Below are positions 1 through 50,489 of a DNA stretch of 64,000 bases, in pieces; positions within the stretch are counted from its first letter, which is position 1, and each line of letters opens with the position of its first letter. The notes beneath the pieces were generated by a model. It searched no databases, had not been told where the DNA came from, and worked only from the letters and a program-made list of their open reading frames with translations. The stretch comes from Siphlonurus alternatus (taxonomy: Eukaryota; Arthropoda; Insecta; Ephemeroptera; Siphlonuridae), in assembly GCA_949825025.1 (NCBI GenBank), contig OX463782.1:36667951-36731950 (forward strand), given 5' to 3'. The position numbers and the translations under genes are program-made.

Positions 1-28
1 TTCGGAACACCATTTCTGGCTCAGTCTG
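1..28. mobile_element. Right end of a TIR element cut by the window edge
   Basis: The first 28 bases end in GGCTCAGTCTG followed by TA. This is the same terminus as the right end of the element at 13920-20771. The body lies outside the window. Confidence 0.6.
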
Positions 29-114
29 TATAATATACTTCTTTATTGCATTCGTTTTAATTTACATTTTTTTTTTAATGTTTTGTTATAATTTTTTATT
101 AATATTTTTCTTCA

Positions 115-520
115 TCGGTGTTTTTTATTTCGGTTCAATAGCGTTCGTTCAAATTGTATTCGTGATTTTTTCATTCGTTTTAAATGTTTTCGTTCAAATA
201 ACTGTCGGTCAAATTGTTTTCGTTCTTTTTTGATTCGTCTTAAATGTTTTCGTTCAAATAACTTTCGGTCAAATTGTTTTCGTTATTTTTTGATTCGTCT
301 AAAATGTTTTCGTTCAAATAACTTTTCAGTCAAATTGTTTTCGTGGTTTTTGTATTCGTCTTAAATGTTTTCGTTCAAATAACTTTCGTTCAAATTGTTT
401 TCGTGCTTATTGAATTCGTATTAAAATAATTTCGTTCTAATTTACTTTCGTCCTTTTTAATTTCGGTCAAATTACTTTCGTACAAATTGTTTTCGTGATT
501 TTTGTTCTCGTTATTATTTT
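115..520. repeat. Minisatellite, about 62-bp period
   Basis: Five or more imperfect tandem copies of a unit containing TTTTCGTTCAAATAAC and GTCAAATTGTTTTCG. The most regular copies run from 170 to 430. The flanks contain degenerate TTTCGT words. No coding function is seen. Confidence 0.75.
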
Positions 521-639
521 GTTTCTTGTTAATTTAATTTCGTGGTAAATGATTTCGTTTATATTTGTTTTCGATGTAATTGTTTTCGGGATAAAGTCAG
601 TCGTTGAAAATGCTTTCGTGATTTTTGTTTTCGTTGTTT

Positions 640-930
640 TGACGTGATACCAACCTCCCGGCTCCCGGCTCTTCGTAGACCCTACTTTTGTGGGTCCCTT
701 CCAAACCGGGGCGGCCATGGCCTAAGCAATCCATCCCAGCATTCACCTGGTTGTGACTGAGGAAACCATGGAAACCTTAGTCAGGATGGTCGGCTATTGA
801 TGGAGGATGCCATGAATCACCTCCCGGATGCACGAGTGGGTGTTCTTTAGCAACCGCTACTCGTGAAAAGTTTGGCGGTGCATGCCTGGGATCGAACTCA
901 CGACCATCCGATTACGAATCAGAGAGGTGT
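640..930 (-). mobile_element. tRNA-headed SINE, minus strand
   Basis: On the minus strand there is a tRNA-like anticodon arm (GATTCGTAATC, Thr-CGT-like) and then a B box GTTCGATCCC. A body follows with AAGGTTTCCATGGTTTCC and GTGAATGCTGGGATGG. The second motif is shared with the 5S-headed SINE at 10165, so the two families share a central domain. The tRNA 5' half is poorly preserved. Confidence 0.6.
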
Positions 931-1055
931 ATACCACACCTCTTTATATTATCTGCTATACAGTATACACTAAACAGTAGCTGCATTAAATTTAAGGATG
1001 AATCTCAGTAGATTGATATCTTGCAATTGTAGTGCCTGAATGCAACAAGACTTGC

Positions 1056-1315
1056 AGGGGACTTAGAACTCACCATCAATAGGTGGCATACAAATTTTGA
1101 AGTGAATATGTCTTATCAGTTTTGTGAAAACTGAGGCAGAAGTTTAACATTGGCCTTATGGACGAAAACCGGAAATGGAGCTGTTGTAAGAAAACTGTAA
1201 TACTGAATTTTTGCTCAAACCATAAGTGATTAAGTTTTAGAACATTCTCGATTTTTTTAAATTTATTTCATGCGATTCGTTTGCAGGGAAATGTTCTTTG
1301 ACTCCAGCAGTAACT
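1056..1315. repeat. Dispersed repeat, copy 1
   Basis: About 260 bp from ACTTAGAACTCACCATCAAT to GTAACTGA that recurs at 54272-54536 in the same orientation with moderate divergence. No ends or coding capacity were recognised. Confidence 0.65.
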
Positions 1316-1895
1316 GAGATTAATCGTTAATTATTGTTATTCTATATTCGTATTATTGTATTCAATGTATTGATCCAGTGAATAGGATTTGTGCCTGGTT
1401 GAATTACTAACCTTGAATTCTGACCTAGTCTAATTAAATCCATAAATGTGTCTAGTTGCCTAGGCGATGGACCCAAACAAAGACACATGTTAGCCAGCGC
1501 TCAAAGGTATAAAGGCTATGCCGCGAAGTGCACAGCATCACTTCTTCGCACGCCGCCGACCACTACACTTCGTACTACTGCGAACCGGCAGCGTCTCGAG
1601 GATATAGTGTTAATGTTAACAGGGATTAAGCAATGAATAAAATGAATTACCCATAGAATAACTAACATGTATTTGTAAGATTTAATATCATACTACTAAG
1701 CCTCTTGACAGAGCTGATATAAAAGTTAGAGTACTCAGCTGACAATTTTTTTAAGTGTTTTAGAATTGGATAGTCATAATAGTAATACAAGAAATTACTA
1801 GCACATAATATATTAAATAAGTAAGTTAAGATCACAATGGAAACTTCAATTGAACACTTTGGCGGAAAAATTTTCTCCATTAGCCTCCATGTTAA

Positions 1896-2281
1896 GGTAG
1901 AGATAACGCCTAACAGCTGATCGACGTAATCCCCTTTGATTAACATGTAAACCTTAGCAAATTGACAAAAATTCTGAAATTTTTTTGAGAGGCAGATATT
2001 AGTGCCTAAAAGCCATAGAAAAAATTTCAAAAACATTTAACGAGCCGATTTTTTTAAATTAATTTTTTAGTTTGGCTCTCCATGGGAAAGCCATATGCTG
2101 AAAATTAAAAAAAATTAATTAAAAAAAATCGGCTCGTTAAATCGTTTTGAAATTTTTTCTATGGCTTTTAGGCACTAATATCTGCCTCTCAAAAAAATTT
2201 CAGAATTTTTGTCAATTTGCTAAGGTTTACATGTTAATCAAAGGGGATTACGTCGATCAGCTGTTCGGCGTTATCTCTACC
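1896..2281. mobile_element. Palindromic element with TTAA target duplication
   Basis: A foldback of 386 bp. GGTAGAGATAACGCC at the left is matched by GGCGTTATCTCTACC at the right, and both ends are flanked by TTAA (1892-1895, 2282-2285). A TTAA duplication is the signature of piggyBac-type elements, so this is probably a non-autonomous relative. A second copy is at 49195-49579. Confidence 0.75.
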
Positions 2282-2285
2282 TTAA

Positions 2286-3990
2286 TAAAATATTTTGTTT
2301 TCATTTTTTTTTAACTATTATAGATTTTAATTTAAAATCATCTCTTTCCTCCTATTTAGGAATCTTCTGATAATAAGTCAAAGGCTTATTTTTCTTAAAA
2401 AAAAATATTTCTTGCAAAAAAAAAAAAAAAAAATATTTTTTTTTACATTAGATTTAGATACGACGATGGGAGCACCGCAAAATCAGCTGACTTAAAACCT
2501 CTATAATTATAAAAGATGATGTATCGATACTATGGATAGGTGGGGGCACTGTCGTCAGTGAGGCAAGGTCGTGAGGAAGAAGTGGGCGGTAGAACAATAG
2601 AATGTCTGCCATCTTACCATGGCCTGTAAATCCAAAACAATACTCGGCTGCCATGATACCATGATAGTAACAATAATGTACATGAATATAGGACGTGGCA
2701 ACGCGATAATTTTCACATAAAAATCCATAAGTTGTCATTATGTGATCATAATATCCTAGCTACATTGTGCCTATAATATTTAATGCTTTACCTGATCATA
2801 TAAAAAATTCTGAATCCTTTGCATGTTTTAAAAAGGAATTATTTAAAAATTTAATGGAAAATTTGTTTTATTATGTGAAAGATTTTTTACAAAAAGAGTA
2901 ATTAGCTACTTGGCTAACTATAGTTTATTGGTGTATATGTATGTGTCTTTTTTTTTTGTGTATTTTTGTCTTGTGTTGTTTTATGATGTTTATATGACTT
3001 GTTCTATGCTATTTTTATGGCCAAATTAACTGAATATATCTATTAAATCTACCATGGATTTTTGCCTAAGACCCTCAGTAGCTATAATGCTATTGGTATA
3101 AGGCTATCCTATACATTATAGAAAAAAATCCTTGATAATTATATAGAGATTCATTGAACAATTCTTGCATAGCTTGTTGCTTTTAAAATTCTCAGATAGG
3201 CAAAACATGGAAGGGATGCAAATAGCAGTTTCGTTTCACCAAAACACTGAAAGTTGTACTTATAATTTTTATCTAGGGTGTAATCGAATTTTAATTATGA
3301 TTACATGGCAGTCATATTTTAGTAAAAATCTACACATAAATATTACAAAATATTTTTTATTAATTATTTATTTAATAATTTATTTATTAAATAGAATTCG
3401 CATTTCAAATGAAGGGATATTATGAAACTAAATATGCAAATTTCAATTTTTACAATGTTTTTTGTCCTTTGCAATTGCAAAATATTTCCGAGAAAATATA
3501 TATTTAGTTTACATATATATCCAGTAATTTATTTACCTAATGTTTTGTTGCAGAACTGATCATCGTGCAGGAACTACTATATGACCATCAAGATGGACAA
3601 TCAGCAAGGCTTCTGTGTTAAGTAGGAGCTGTCAGCGTTCTTTATTAAAATAAATTTCGTTAAAACTTTTAAAATTGTCCAGAAATTGAATAATTCGTGT
3701 GTCATGTAATCTGGTTTGTTTGCTCTCCTGACAAAAGCAAAACGCAGCAGTGTGCTTGGATTGTAACTGGCCTCCACTTTGTCAAGATGTGCTTTTCGTC
3801 TCATGTATAACCAATTAGATGTTAAAGAAGAAAAATGTGTTGCCAGGAAAAGGGATAACCTTTTTTTTTAAAAAAAGACATTTTCTGTAGTATGTTGCCA
3901 TGATAAGTGTTAATTCCAATATTGAAACGACCGATGTTTATTTAGCAAAAACACTTTTCAGCATTCGGGTAAGTGTTCCAAATATAATAA
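2286..3990. other. AT-rich stretch with nothing recognised
   Basis: It contains homopolymer runs and short open frames without recognisable content, including a 67-codon minus-strand frame at 3601-3804. I see no gene. Confidence 0.4.
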
Positions 3991-4007
3991 ATAATACTTT
4001 AAAGGGG

Positions 4008-4190
4008 GGTCGCAGACAGATTTCGCATCGCATCGCATGGTATGGTATCGTATGACTTTAGAACCAGTTCTATATAAATGAGAATTACAATGTCATACCA
4101 TACGATGCCATGCGAAATAACTGATCGCATAGTTTCTTAATTTTTTTATCATACGCTGCGAAATCATGCGATTCCGTCTGCGTCTATCCT
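4008..4190. mobile_element. Short TIR element (MITE)
   Basis: Ends TCGCAGACAGATTTCGCA and GATTCCGTCTGCGTC are imperfect inverted repeats around a core rich in GCATCG/CGATGC words. Related sequence occurs near 18580-18812 and 51440-51600. Confidence 0.5.
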
Positions 4191-4420
4191 AATGAAAAGT
4201 ATAATAACGATACTTGTATATGTGGCAATATAAAACCGCATGAGACTCAAATTAACATCAAGCATTAGTTTTATAGTTTGTTTTTAACGTTTTTGTTCCA
4301 TTTATTGTATTTACAAAACTATTAACATTTAGGAAATATGTTGTTCCCACTGATGTATTTAATTTAAACACGTTCCGATTTTTCTCAAATAAATATTCTC
4401 ACAGGATGACTTAAGATCAG

Positions 4421-5066
4421 ATTAAAGTAAAGTGCGTGCCAGAAAAAAAAGTTGAGTTAGTATTTTCTAAAAATAGTTCAAGTAGTCCTCCATATCAAAC
4501 CAAAATTCAAAAAATTCTATCTCAAATAGGTTTGCCAGAAAAAAATTCAAAAGTCAGAGTGAACGCGTTGCTTAACATGGGGCCTTACCTGACAAAAAAC
4601 CCTCGAATATCTCGAAAAAATACACTGTTAGGTGGTATGAAAAAATATGGGATGTTCTATGACCTAAGCTTTAACCAAAAACTGATTAAAAAAATTTTCG
4701 CTCGAATCCATTTTTTCGTAAAAAAAAAAAATAAAAATCTTATGGGATTTAACATGGTAGATTTTGTTGATTTTTTTACGGAAAAATGGATTCCAGAGAA
4801 TTTTTTTAATTGGTTTTTTGTTAAAGCTTGGGTCAAAGAACATCACTATATTTTTTCCATACCACCTAACGGTGTATTTTTTCGAAATATTCGAGGGTTT
4901 TTGTCAGGTAAGGCCCCATGTTAAGCGACGCGTTCACTCTGACTTTGGAATTTTTTTCTGGCAAACCAAAATTTTTTGAATTTTGGTTTGATATGGAGGA
5001 CTACTTGAACTATTTTTAGAAAATACTAACTCAACTTTTTTTTTTTGGCGCGCACTTTACTTTAAT
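4421..5066. mobile_element. Large palindromic (foldback) element
   Basis: The two halves are near-perfect reverse complements around about 4744. The outer ends are ATTAAAGTAAAGTGCG and CGCACTTTACTTTAAT. The arms include ACATGGGGCCTTACCTGAC and its complement. Open frames inside (such as 4436-4924) are a by-product of the symmetry. Confidence 0.8.
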
Positions 5067-5360
5067 TTCGTATATAGGTTATACATTAAATGGAAAATTA
5101 ATAAACAAATATTATAATTTTCATTGAATGGAAACGTAAGTTAATTTTTATTGAAGTCCCACACGAACTTAATTTGATTGCTATCAATAATTGATTATAA
5201 TTATTTGGTCTTTCATCAGAAAATTATTAGAAAATAATCAAGAAAATTAGGTAAATAATAATAATAATAATGAATGGAATAATATAAAAATAACAGTTAT
5301 TTATATTATACATTAATTACAAATATAGATACACACATAAGAAGTATGAGAACGTTATTC

Positions 5361-5479
5361 ATAATAAGGGGCACTCACAAAGGTAAGGTCCGATTTAGGG
5401 CTAACTAAATTCTGACATGGAGAAATGGAAAATTGAGCCTAAAATCTGGCCTTAAGTCTTTGTGAATGCCCCTTATTAT
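5361..5479. mobile_element. Small MITE
   Basis: An element of about 120 bp with inverted ends ATAATAAGGGGCACTCACAA and TTGTGAATGCCCCTTATTAT, just upstream of the gene. Confidence 0.65.
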
Positions 5480-5965
5480 CATTATTATTTACAAAATTAC
5501 ATTTTTTCATCAAAAAATAGCAAGTCATAATTAAGTCGCTCCTAACGTGTTTAAAAAAATGTAAAGATCAGATAATTTATATTAAAAATGGGTTCCTTCA
5601 AGGCTGGTGATTTAAAAATGTATTCATATAGTGCTTTATTCTGATGGTATCGTATATAGAGCATATTTTATACTGCATATATTTTGCAGCAATTCAGGCT
5701 TTGCAAAAATTTATTATATTTTAGAATTTATGTGAGGATAAATTTCATTCAAACTGATTTAATATTCTACAATTTATATTTTGGTTCGTTCTTCCAGCCT
5801 TTTCTTTATTCTTATTTTTCGTGCAATATAATAAATAATTATGTATGTTTTTCTCGAATATGCATTATTTCTTCTCAATTTAAATGCAATATTATATTAG
5901 AAACTAGACACTAATAATAAATGTTGTTAATTTGTTCTAGGTAACAAAAAAATTTAGATTTGCAG

Positions 5966-6007
5966 AATACAATGTATTTGTTATGTTGTAACAAAATAAA
6001 AACGGCA

Positions 6008-6027
<20 letters not shown>
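5966..6027 (+). CDS. First coding exon with start codon
   Basis: The ATG at 6008 is followed by six codons and two bases, then the donor gtaaat at 6028. The residual AG joins the single leading C of the next exon to give Ser7, so the phase fits. An upstream in-frame ATG at 5972 would add 12 residues. The frame stays open back to an AG acceptor (tttgcag) ending at 5965, so the 5' end may be a spliced 5'UTR, or coding exons may lie further upstream. I chose 6008 because its context (ggcaATGgc) looks better than that at 5972. No TATA box or promoter is identifiable. I searched upstream for a prodomain exon and recognised none. Confidence 0.6.
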
Positions 6028-43899
<37,872 letters not shown>

Positions 43900-43907
43900 A
43901 ATATTAA

Positions 43908-43913
43908 AATAAA
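43908..43913 (+). promoter_or_regulatory. Polyadenylation signal AATAAA
   Basis: AATAAA begins 9 nt after the stop codon, which is unusually close. A second AATAAA at 44597-44602 would give a 3'UTR of about 700 nt and may be the one used. Confidence 0.4.
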
Positions 43914-46900
43914 ATGTGTCATTAGATTTTAAAGCCTCCTGCATTGCAGTTAATTAAGAAAAGCGACAGGTATATTATATTTAAAAATGTAATCTACAAA
44001 GTACGGCAACAAAACATTTAAATTATGACTTCAAGTTTCAAATGTTTTGCTTGTTAATATGAATATATTAAATACGAGAGTGAATTATGTGTTATTTGTG
44101 CATAGGGAAATGTGTAAAATTCTGCTCTAAAAAATACGACAAAATTTTTAGTCTTACTTAACCATCCAGCAGTGTTTTAACTGAAAAAAAAAATAGTGTT
44201 AAGGAAACTGAATTATTTTAATATAGTTCATCGTATGTATCACTACCTCCACCTTGTTATGGAGTAGAAAAAAAAATCTAATACTAGGGTTGAAATATTA
44301 TTTTCAGATTTTTCTGCATTTATAAAATTATTATTTAGTGTTATTTTAGTCAATAATGATACCTAAATATTATTACAATATAGTACTCGTTATCGCAAAT
44401 ATTGTAGGTATACAATTAATCTGTTTAAAAAATGGAATTATGTTTGTTGTATATTTTTGCTGCGTGTATTTCCATCAGCAAATGTTGGAAAACGTGTCAA
44501 TTTAATTTCGGTGAGGTGAAAAGAAATATCACTTTGCTGTAGTGAGTGAACTTGGTCGTAGTTTTGCTATTATAATTATTAATTTATAATGTTTTAAATA
44601 AAATGTAAATAAGTTAACCATATTAACCAACCTTATTACTCTTACTACCATGTCTAACAATTTTTGTAAATGCTAAGCAGATCGGCTAGATACTTATGTT
44701 TTATTGAAGCCAAATGAGAATAATCTTCTATTGTATGCGTGATCAAGCTGCCTATAAGGACTTCAATTTCTGTGAGTTTAAAGTTTTAAAACTAAAGTAA
44801 ATTGAATTTCGTTATTTTAATGTTTGGGAAAAGTTTGTAAATATATAATGTAATAAAAATAAATTCTAGTTATATTTTTAAATATTGTTAATATGTTGTT
44901 ATAAAAACATATTTTTAAGAATAATATTCGTATTAATTTCTTTGTAATTGCTTAAACACGTCAAGATTGTAAGAAAATTTCTGATCGCTTATTTACCGAA
45001 AATCGGAGGCTCACGAAAGGCAAAGTTTTTAATGAGTGATTCAAGAAAAATTCATTGTAATGTTCTTCCTGTCCGAGGTTTAATTATCTAATTGTTGTGC
45101 AATAATATGTAACTATATAGATGCATATTTGATGAATAATGTTGAAATATTTGTATACATTTAAAGATTCATTTTTTATGCGTTTTAATAATAGTTTTAT
45201 TTTTATTACTGTAAGTTTGCTCTATATGTTTACCTTATTTTTTAGAGCTGTTTTAATTTTAATAAAATGTAAACAGGGGAAGAAATTTTTTAACCGTCAT
45301 GCATGTATTATACGCTTCCACATTTTTAATTTTTTTTTTACCAACGGTTTTAATCGTTTATGACTTTCTAAGGATATGTACATATAACTGTTGTTTCAAT
45401 ATTTCTGTGTACTCTAATTAACGGAAACTTTATTATTATGATCATAAAACTTAAATAAAACATAAATGTTATCGTTTTTAGCCCAATAACTTTAGTTAAA
45501 TAATATAATTTACTTTTATTTTAATTTAAAGAGCATTTACCTTAAATGTCATAATTTTTTTACATTTCTTAATTTTTCCGTATGAAATATTCTTACGTTT
45601 AAATGTTATCAATATTAATCATCAGATTTTATTTTTCCTGGTGAATTTGAAAAAGAAATTAAATGTTTTTGTACAATGATAATTATATCAATACTGCAAT
45701 ATGCAATTTTATATGTGTGCAATATAATGCATTTTTATCAATGCATAGGTAAACAGTGTACATAATACGGACAGTGTAACCTTAAAAAATTTACAAAACT
45801 GCAATCAACAATTTCAGGATATAATGTCACATTTTTGGGTAATATACTTGTTTAAATTATCACCTAAATATTTAGAGACCTGTATCATCATCCTGTTTAT
45901 GGTTTCCTTGCATGCAGGTTCCTTGAGTAAATTATACAAAGTCGTTGTAATTATATAATTTTTATCGTTAGGATTTCTTTCTCTACATAGATGTAACATA
46001 TAAATAATGTCAAATTCTGAGTAAATTTTCAAACAGTGCATGTTACCAACCATATTCACAACAACAAGATAATTTTTAATGAATTTTTATAACTTTTGAA
46101 ATGAATTTACACCGTCATAAATAACTAGGAAGAGTTTAATGCCTGATTTGCTAAAGATCAAAGACATACTAAAAGGAACATATGGAAATTTTATATCTGA
46201 AAATAATTTCAAGGAGAGCAAATCAGTGTTATCTTCTTAATATCTTATAATATGTTGTAATTATTCTACTGTTCTAAATATTTGTTATATCATAATAATG
46301 TTAATTTTATTGGTGTTGAATTGATTGTCTAGGTTTTAAGTTTTAATTTCTTTTTCAATTACGTTTTTTTTTCTTTTTAATCTGTTTGCTTTATAATTTT
46401 ACCATGTATTATGTGGATGTATTTAATTAAAATGTTATATAATGCATTTGATGGTTAACGCTAGCATAAAAGATTTTTTCTGTCAAAAGATATATAAACG
46501 GCACAGAGAGCCGTGGAGGGTCGAATCGACGTGCTATATTTATTTAAATCATATTAAAAAATATAATAGATTTCTTTTAAAAATTACTTTTTGCGGAAAT
46601 ACGTTTATGTCGGTCAAAAATCAATTTTTTTTTAAAGTTTTTTAAGCAATCATATTTACATTTTCTTCCTGCTGTAAAAGAGTTGCGGATAGTCTCAACC
46701 CCCACCTCTCCTTGGTAATGCTGGAGTTAATAATGTAATAACTAAAAGAACATTTGTTGAATGATATAGTGTAATGCTTGTCTTTATATTAATTTTTCGT
46801 TTTTCATTGCAAGGTGAGCGTTTTTCATTTTTTTTTTTTTTTTTTACCTTTTACTTTCGTTATTATGTGGTTTGAATTTTAATAAAATGTATTAAAAATT

Positions 46901-47340
46901 TATGTTATGGTATAATTTGATTTTTTTTTACCTTACATTGTATATTATTTACTGTAGAAAAAGGAATATTTCATATATATTTATTTATAATATATAAAAA
47001 AAAGTACTAGAAATTGACAAACACCTAGCATAGTATTTTGAATTGAATATATGCATTTCCATTTTTTAAAATCTCGTTCTTTAAAAAAATAATATTTAAC
47101 ATTTATACTATCCCCACACTAACTAAAATTTGCTATGTATTGATAACAATTCTTATATTTATTTGTTTTGGGTGAAATAATTAATAAATAAATTCATAGT
47201 TGATTTTTTTTAATATACATCTTAAATAGAGAATCATCAGTAATATAAGTTATCTTACGTCTTCTCGGATCTGTCGCTGGTCCCAGCTCTTCCATGGGAA
47301 GTGAAGGGGGACGGGGGAGGAGTTGTAGCCTTTGATTATT
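43914..47340. other. Intergenic AT-rich DNA
   Basis: The gene's 3'UTR probably ends within the first 700 bp. Beyond that I see no coding sequence, RNA gene or delimited transposon. Confidence 0.45.
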
Positions 47341-47347
47341 ATTTAAT

Positions 47348-47679
47348 AATGAAGTATCGACCTCAAAATTTTTTATTACAATAATTGATAAAGGATGCAA
47401 ATTTATGCCACTCTGATTTTTTTCACATTTTTTATAGATCGGAAATTATTGTTATAAGCTTTGCCGAAGTTGTTTTTGAACCAACAACCAACGCTCCATT
47501 TAGGTCCTATCTTTTTATTAAGAGAGGCGTCTATAGAGGTGACATTTTCTCTGTACTTTTAATAATTTTTTAAAAAGAGTTCCTGTACTCTAAAAAAATA
47601 TAAAAAAATCAGACTGGCAATACTTTGCACCCTCTGTCCAAGTTTTGGAATAAAAAAATTTTTAGGTTGATTCTCCATT
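47348..47679. mobile_element. 330-bp palindromic MITE with diverged centre
   Basis: AATGAAGTATCGACCTC at the left and GGTTGATTCTCCATT at the right. The centre contains GCCGAAGTTGTTTTTGAACC, a tRNA-B-box-like word also present in the copy at 53762. Confidence 0.6.
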
Positions 47680-47710
47680 ATGTTAGTAAATAACTTTTTC
47701 GTGCAAAGGA

Positions 47711-47796
47711 TTATTTTACTTCACTTTTCGGACTTTTACCTTTGCCGGTGTTCGAACACCGGCAAAGGTAAAAGTCCAAAAAGTGAAATAAAATAC
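47711..47796. repeat. Perfect palindrome
   Basis: TTATTTTACTTCACTTTT at the left and AAAAGTGAAATAAAATA at the right, centred on TTCGAA near 47753, with one mismatch. The arms are about 40 bp. Confidence 0.85.
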
Positions 47797-48041
47797 TCCA
47801 TTATATCATGCAGTCAATGAGCACATGATCAATTTTTACTTTAGAAGATGATTTATGTCTTAATATCTACTTTTTTTTTAATATTTTATTCAAAAATTTT
47901 CTCTAATACATCATCCCACAGAACACTGTGACATCATTATCATGTAAATATTTAACTTGCAAGCATGAAAGAAGTAGTGTATGAATTTAACGTTATAGAG
48001 TGTTGCATCACGATTTTAAAAATGTTAGAAAAATGCCTTAA

Positions 48042-48592
48042 GGCGGATTCACATGCATGGCTATTTTTTATCATGTGACGCGAAGCGATAAAAAGTGCAC
48101 TTGCTGTAACATCCATTGGTGGCAAAATTTGGAGATTGAAAAAAGTGCATGGCAATAGAGTATTGTCCTCAATTTTTTTTATTGCAGAAATGGATAGAGG
48201 GTGCAAAGTTATGCTACCCTGATTTTTTTCAGATTTTTTAGAGCCCGGGAACTATTTTTAAAAAATTTTTGAAAGTCCTTTTCGTAACGTCACGAGACGC
48301 CGCTCCTTAAGAAAAAGATAGGACTTGCCGCCGCGTGACGTCACAAAAAGGACTTTCAATAATTGTTTAAAAATAGTTCCAGGTCTCAAAAAAATCTGAA
48401 AAAAATCAGGGTAGCATAACTTTGCACCCTCTATCCATTTCTGCAATAAAAAAAATTGAGGACAATACTCCATTTAACGCTAACGCGATATTCGCCACCG
48501 GAATGCGCATTTGCTCGCCACATAGGATTTCACAGTTTCTGTGACAAAATCGCGTCGCATCGCCGCTGTCGCCTTCATCTGAATCCGCCTTT
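48042..48592. mobile_element. AAGGCGGAT-family MITE split by a nested MITE
   Basis: Left part AAGGCGGATTCACATG to GTGCATGGCAAT, right part TTTAACGCTAACGCGATATT to CTGAATCCGCCTTTT. The interrupting element is at 48153-48475. Confidence 0.7.
48153..48475. mobile_element. 330-bp palindromic MITE (best preserved copy)
   Basis: The arms are almost perfectly complementary: AGTATTGTCCTCAATTTTTT against AAAAATTGAGGACAATACT, and AAATGGATAGAGGGTGCAAA against its complement. A GACGTCAC pair is near the centre. Confidence 0.8.
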
Positions 48593-49095
48593 TTATACAA
48601 TCTAAAAAAGAAATGATATAATATAAGTCAAGCTTTTGTATCTAAATTTGCAATTAAAATATATGTTGTTTGCTCATTGTGGCATGATTCATGACTTAAT
48701 AATGATGTGCACAGTACAGATTTCTAAGAGATTTTTATATCGAGAAAGCAAGATACAGACAGAAAAAAAGTAAAATGTGATTCAATAAACTTTTTACGTG
48801 GATTTATCACATATTGTGAGAGCAATGACTGATTATTACCGTTTTAATGCATACGTGAAAATAGTATCGATGGATTTAAATAGTAATAAAATCGTTGAGA
48901 ACAGTAATGAGACTAATGAGTAATTAATTTTTTTTAAATAATTACATTTTATGTTAATTATGTTCTATATTATAATATTGAATAAATGATATTTAGTTTC
49001 GACTTTTAAAAGTTAAAATTGTACTATAATAGTATTACGATGGTGTTCCGTCAAAAAGGACTAACTCATTTTATCGCGTCCTCTCAAAAACGACT

Positions 49096-49697
49096 AAAGG
49101 CGGATTCAGATGGCGACAACGGCGATGCGACGCGAATTTGACGTAAAAGCTGTGAAATCCTATGCGGCGGCGAATTCGCTGGGAATCGCGTTAAGGTAGA
49201 GATAACGTCGAACAGCTGTTCGACGTAATCCCCTTTGATTAACATGTAAACCTTAGCAAATTGACAAAAATTCTGAAATTTTTTTGAGAGGCAGATATTA
49301 GTGCCTAAAAGCCATAGCAAAAGTTTCAAAAACATTTAACGAGCCGATTTTTTTAAATTAATATTTTAGTTTGGCTCTCCATGGGAAAGCCCTATGCTGA
49401 AAATTAAAAAAATTAATTAAAAAAAATCAGCTCGTTAAATCGTTTTGAAATTTTTTCTATGGCTTTTAGGCACTAATATCTGCCTCTCAAAAAAAATTCA
49501 GAATTTTTGTCAATTTGCTAAGGTTTACATGTTAATCAAAGGGCATTACGTCGATCAGCTGTTCGGCGTTATCTCTACCTTAATTACGATGCTCTTTTTC
49601 TATTAATAGCCAAATATTGCCGCCAATGGATGTTTCAGCAAGTGCGCATTATTCGGGTCGCGTCGCATGATAAAAATTGCCATGTGAATCCACCGTA
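49096..49697. mobile_element. AAGGCGGAT-family MITE, middle of the nest
   Basis: Left AAAGGCGGATTCAGATGGCG, right CATGTGAATCCACCGT. It is interrupted at its TTAA by the piggyBac-like palindrome. Confidence 0.75.
49195..49579. mobile_element. TTAA-flanked palindrome, innermost
   Basis: Near-identical to the copy at 1896-2281. TTAA is duplicated at 49191-49194 and 49580-49583. Uninterrupted copies of the host family show a single TTAA at this point (GCGTTAATTGCGATGC-like). Confidence 0.8.
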
Positions 49698-50346
49698 ACT
49701 CGTTTTATCGCGAGCCGAGATGGTTGGTTTTGCACAAAAAATTTATACCTTGAAACCCATAGTGCAAAAGCGACCATCTCGGCTCGCGATAAGACGGGTT
49801 AGTCGGTTTTGAGAGGACGCGATAAAGTAAGATAGTCGTTTTTGACGGAACACCATCCATTAAAAAAATTGTTTTACGTTATAAAAATGTTGCACCAAAA
49901 TTAATTTGTTAAGTTTTAATTAAATGCTTTAGGTAATATTATAAAGCATTGATCTGAAAAAAGGTATTTGCGAAATGGTTAGAGGGCATCAAAATATGTC
50001 AACCTAATTTTTCAGACATATCTCAGCATAAGAAATTTTATTATTGACCCAACAGTCCTCTCAGTATTTATAAAAAAAAAAAAGGGTAACACAATTTGAT
50101 GCCAAAAAAAAATTTCATGAATGTAAGTTGCAAATTGTAGGTCGCTGACTGAGGGTAGCAGGGAAATGTTTGAATTATATTTAGAATCATTAACGTAGGT
50201 TTAGAAAATTCAAAGTCTTATGAACATGTTTTTGTAATTTGAGGGAAAGGAGCAGAAATGACTCGCAATTTTTTTTTAAGTGGGATACAGGTGTTTCATA
50301 AAATATAACAAAATATTGATTATTAATTACCACTATAAAGGAGTAA

Positions 50347-50481
50347 AGCCGGTATTACACGATACAATTATTCTAATTATTGTATACAATTTTTCCTTGC
50401 AAGAAAACTTAATTTCCATTTGTTTGTAGGAAGATGAAATTTTTTTGCAAGGAAAAATTGTATCGTGATGTAATACCGGCT
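50347..50481. mobile_element. Short AGCC-ended MITE
   Basis: AGCCGGTATTACACGATACA and TATCGTGATGTAATACCGGCT are inverted ends of a 135-bp element, a close relative of the ends of the 5.5-kb element. Confidence 0.7.
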
Positions 50482-50489
50482 TCAGAACA

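Larger units (their letters stand above)
49040..49856. mobile_element. Outer TIR element of a triple nest
   Basis: ATGGTGTTCCGTCAAAAA and TTTTTGACGGAACACCAT are perfect inverted ends, followed by GCGTCCTCTCAAAAACGACT and its near complement. It contains a hairpin (GCGAGCCGAGATGGTTG against CGACCATCTCGGCTCGC) at 49712-49790. The AAGGCGGAT element lies inside. Confidence 0.75.

Noticed and set aside
3601..3804. A minus-strand 67-codon frame that looks moderately protein-like
   Set aside because: No motif is recognised and there are no neighbouring exons; it could be a transposon remnant, but nothing supports this.
4436..4924. A 162-codon open frame
   Set aside because: It spans the centre of a palindromic element, has mirror frames on the other strand and no recognisable protein content.
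1..5965. A CARD, DED or other prodomain exon upstream of the caspase
   Set aside because: I read the open frames (3165-3425, 5684-5914 and others) and saw no death-fold pattern or phase-matching donor. Short diverged exons could still be missed.
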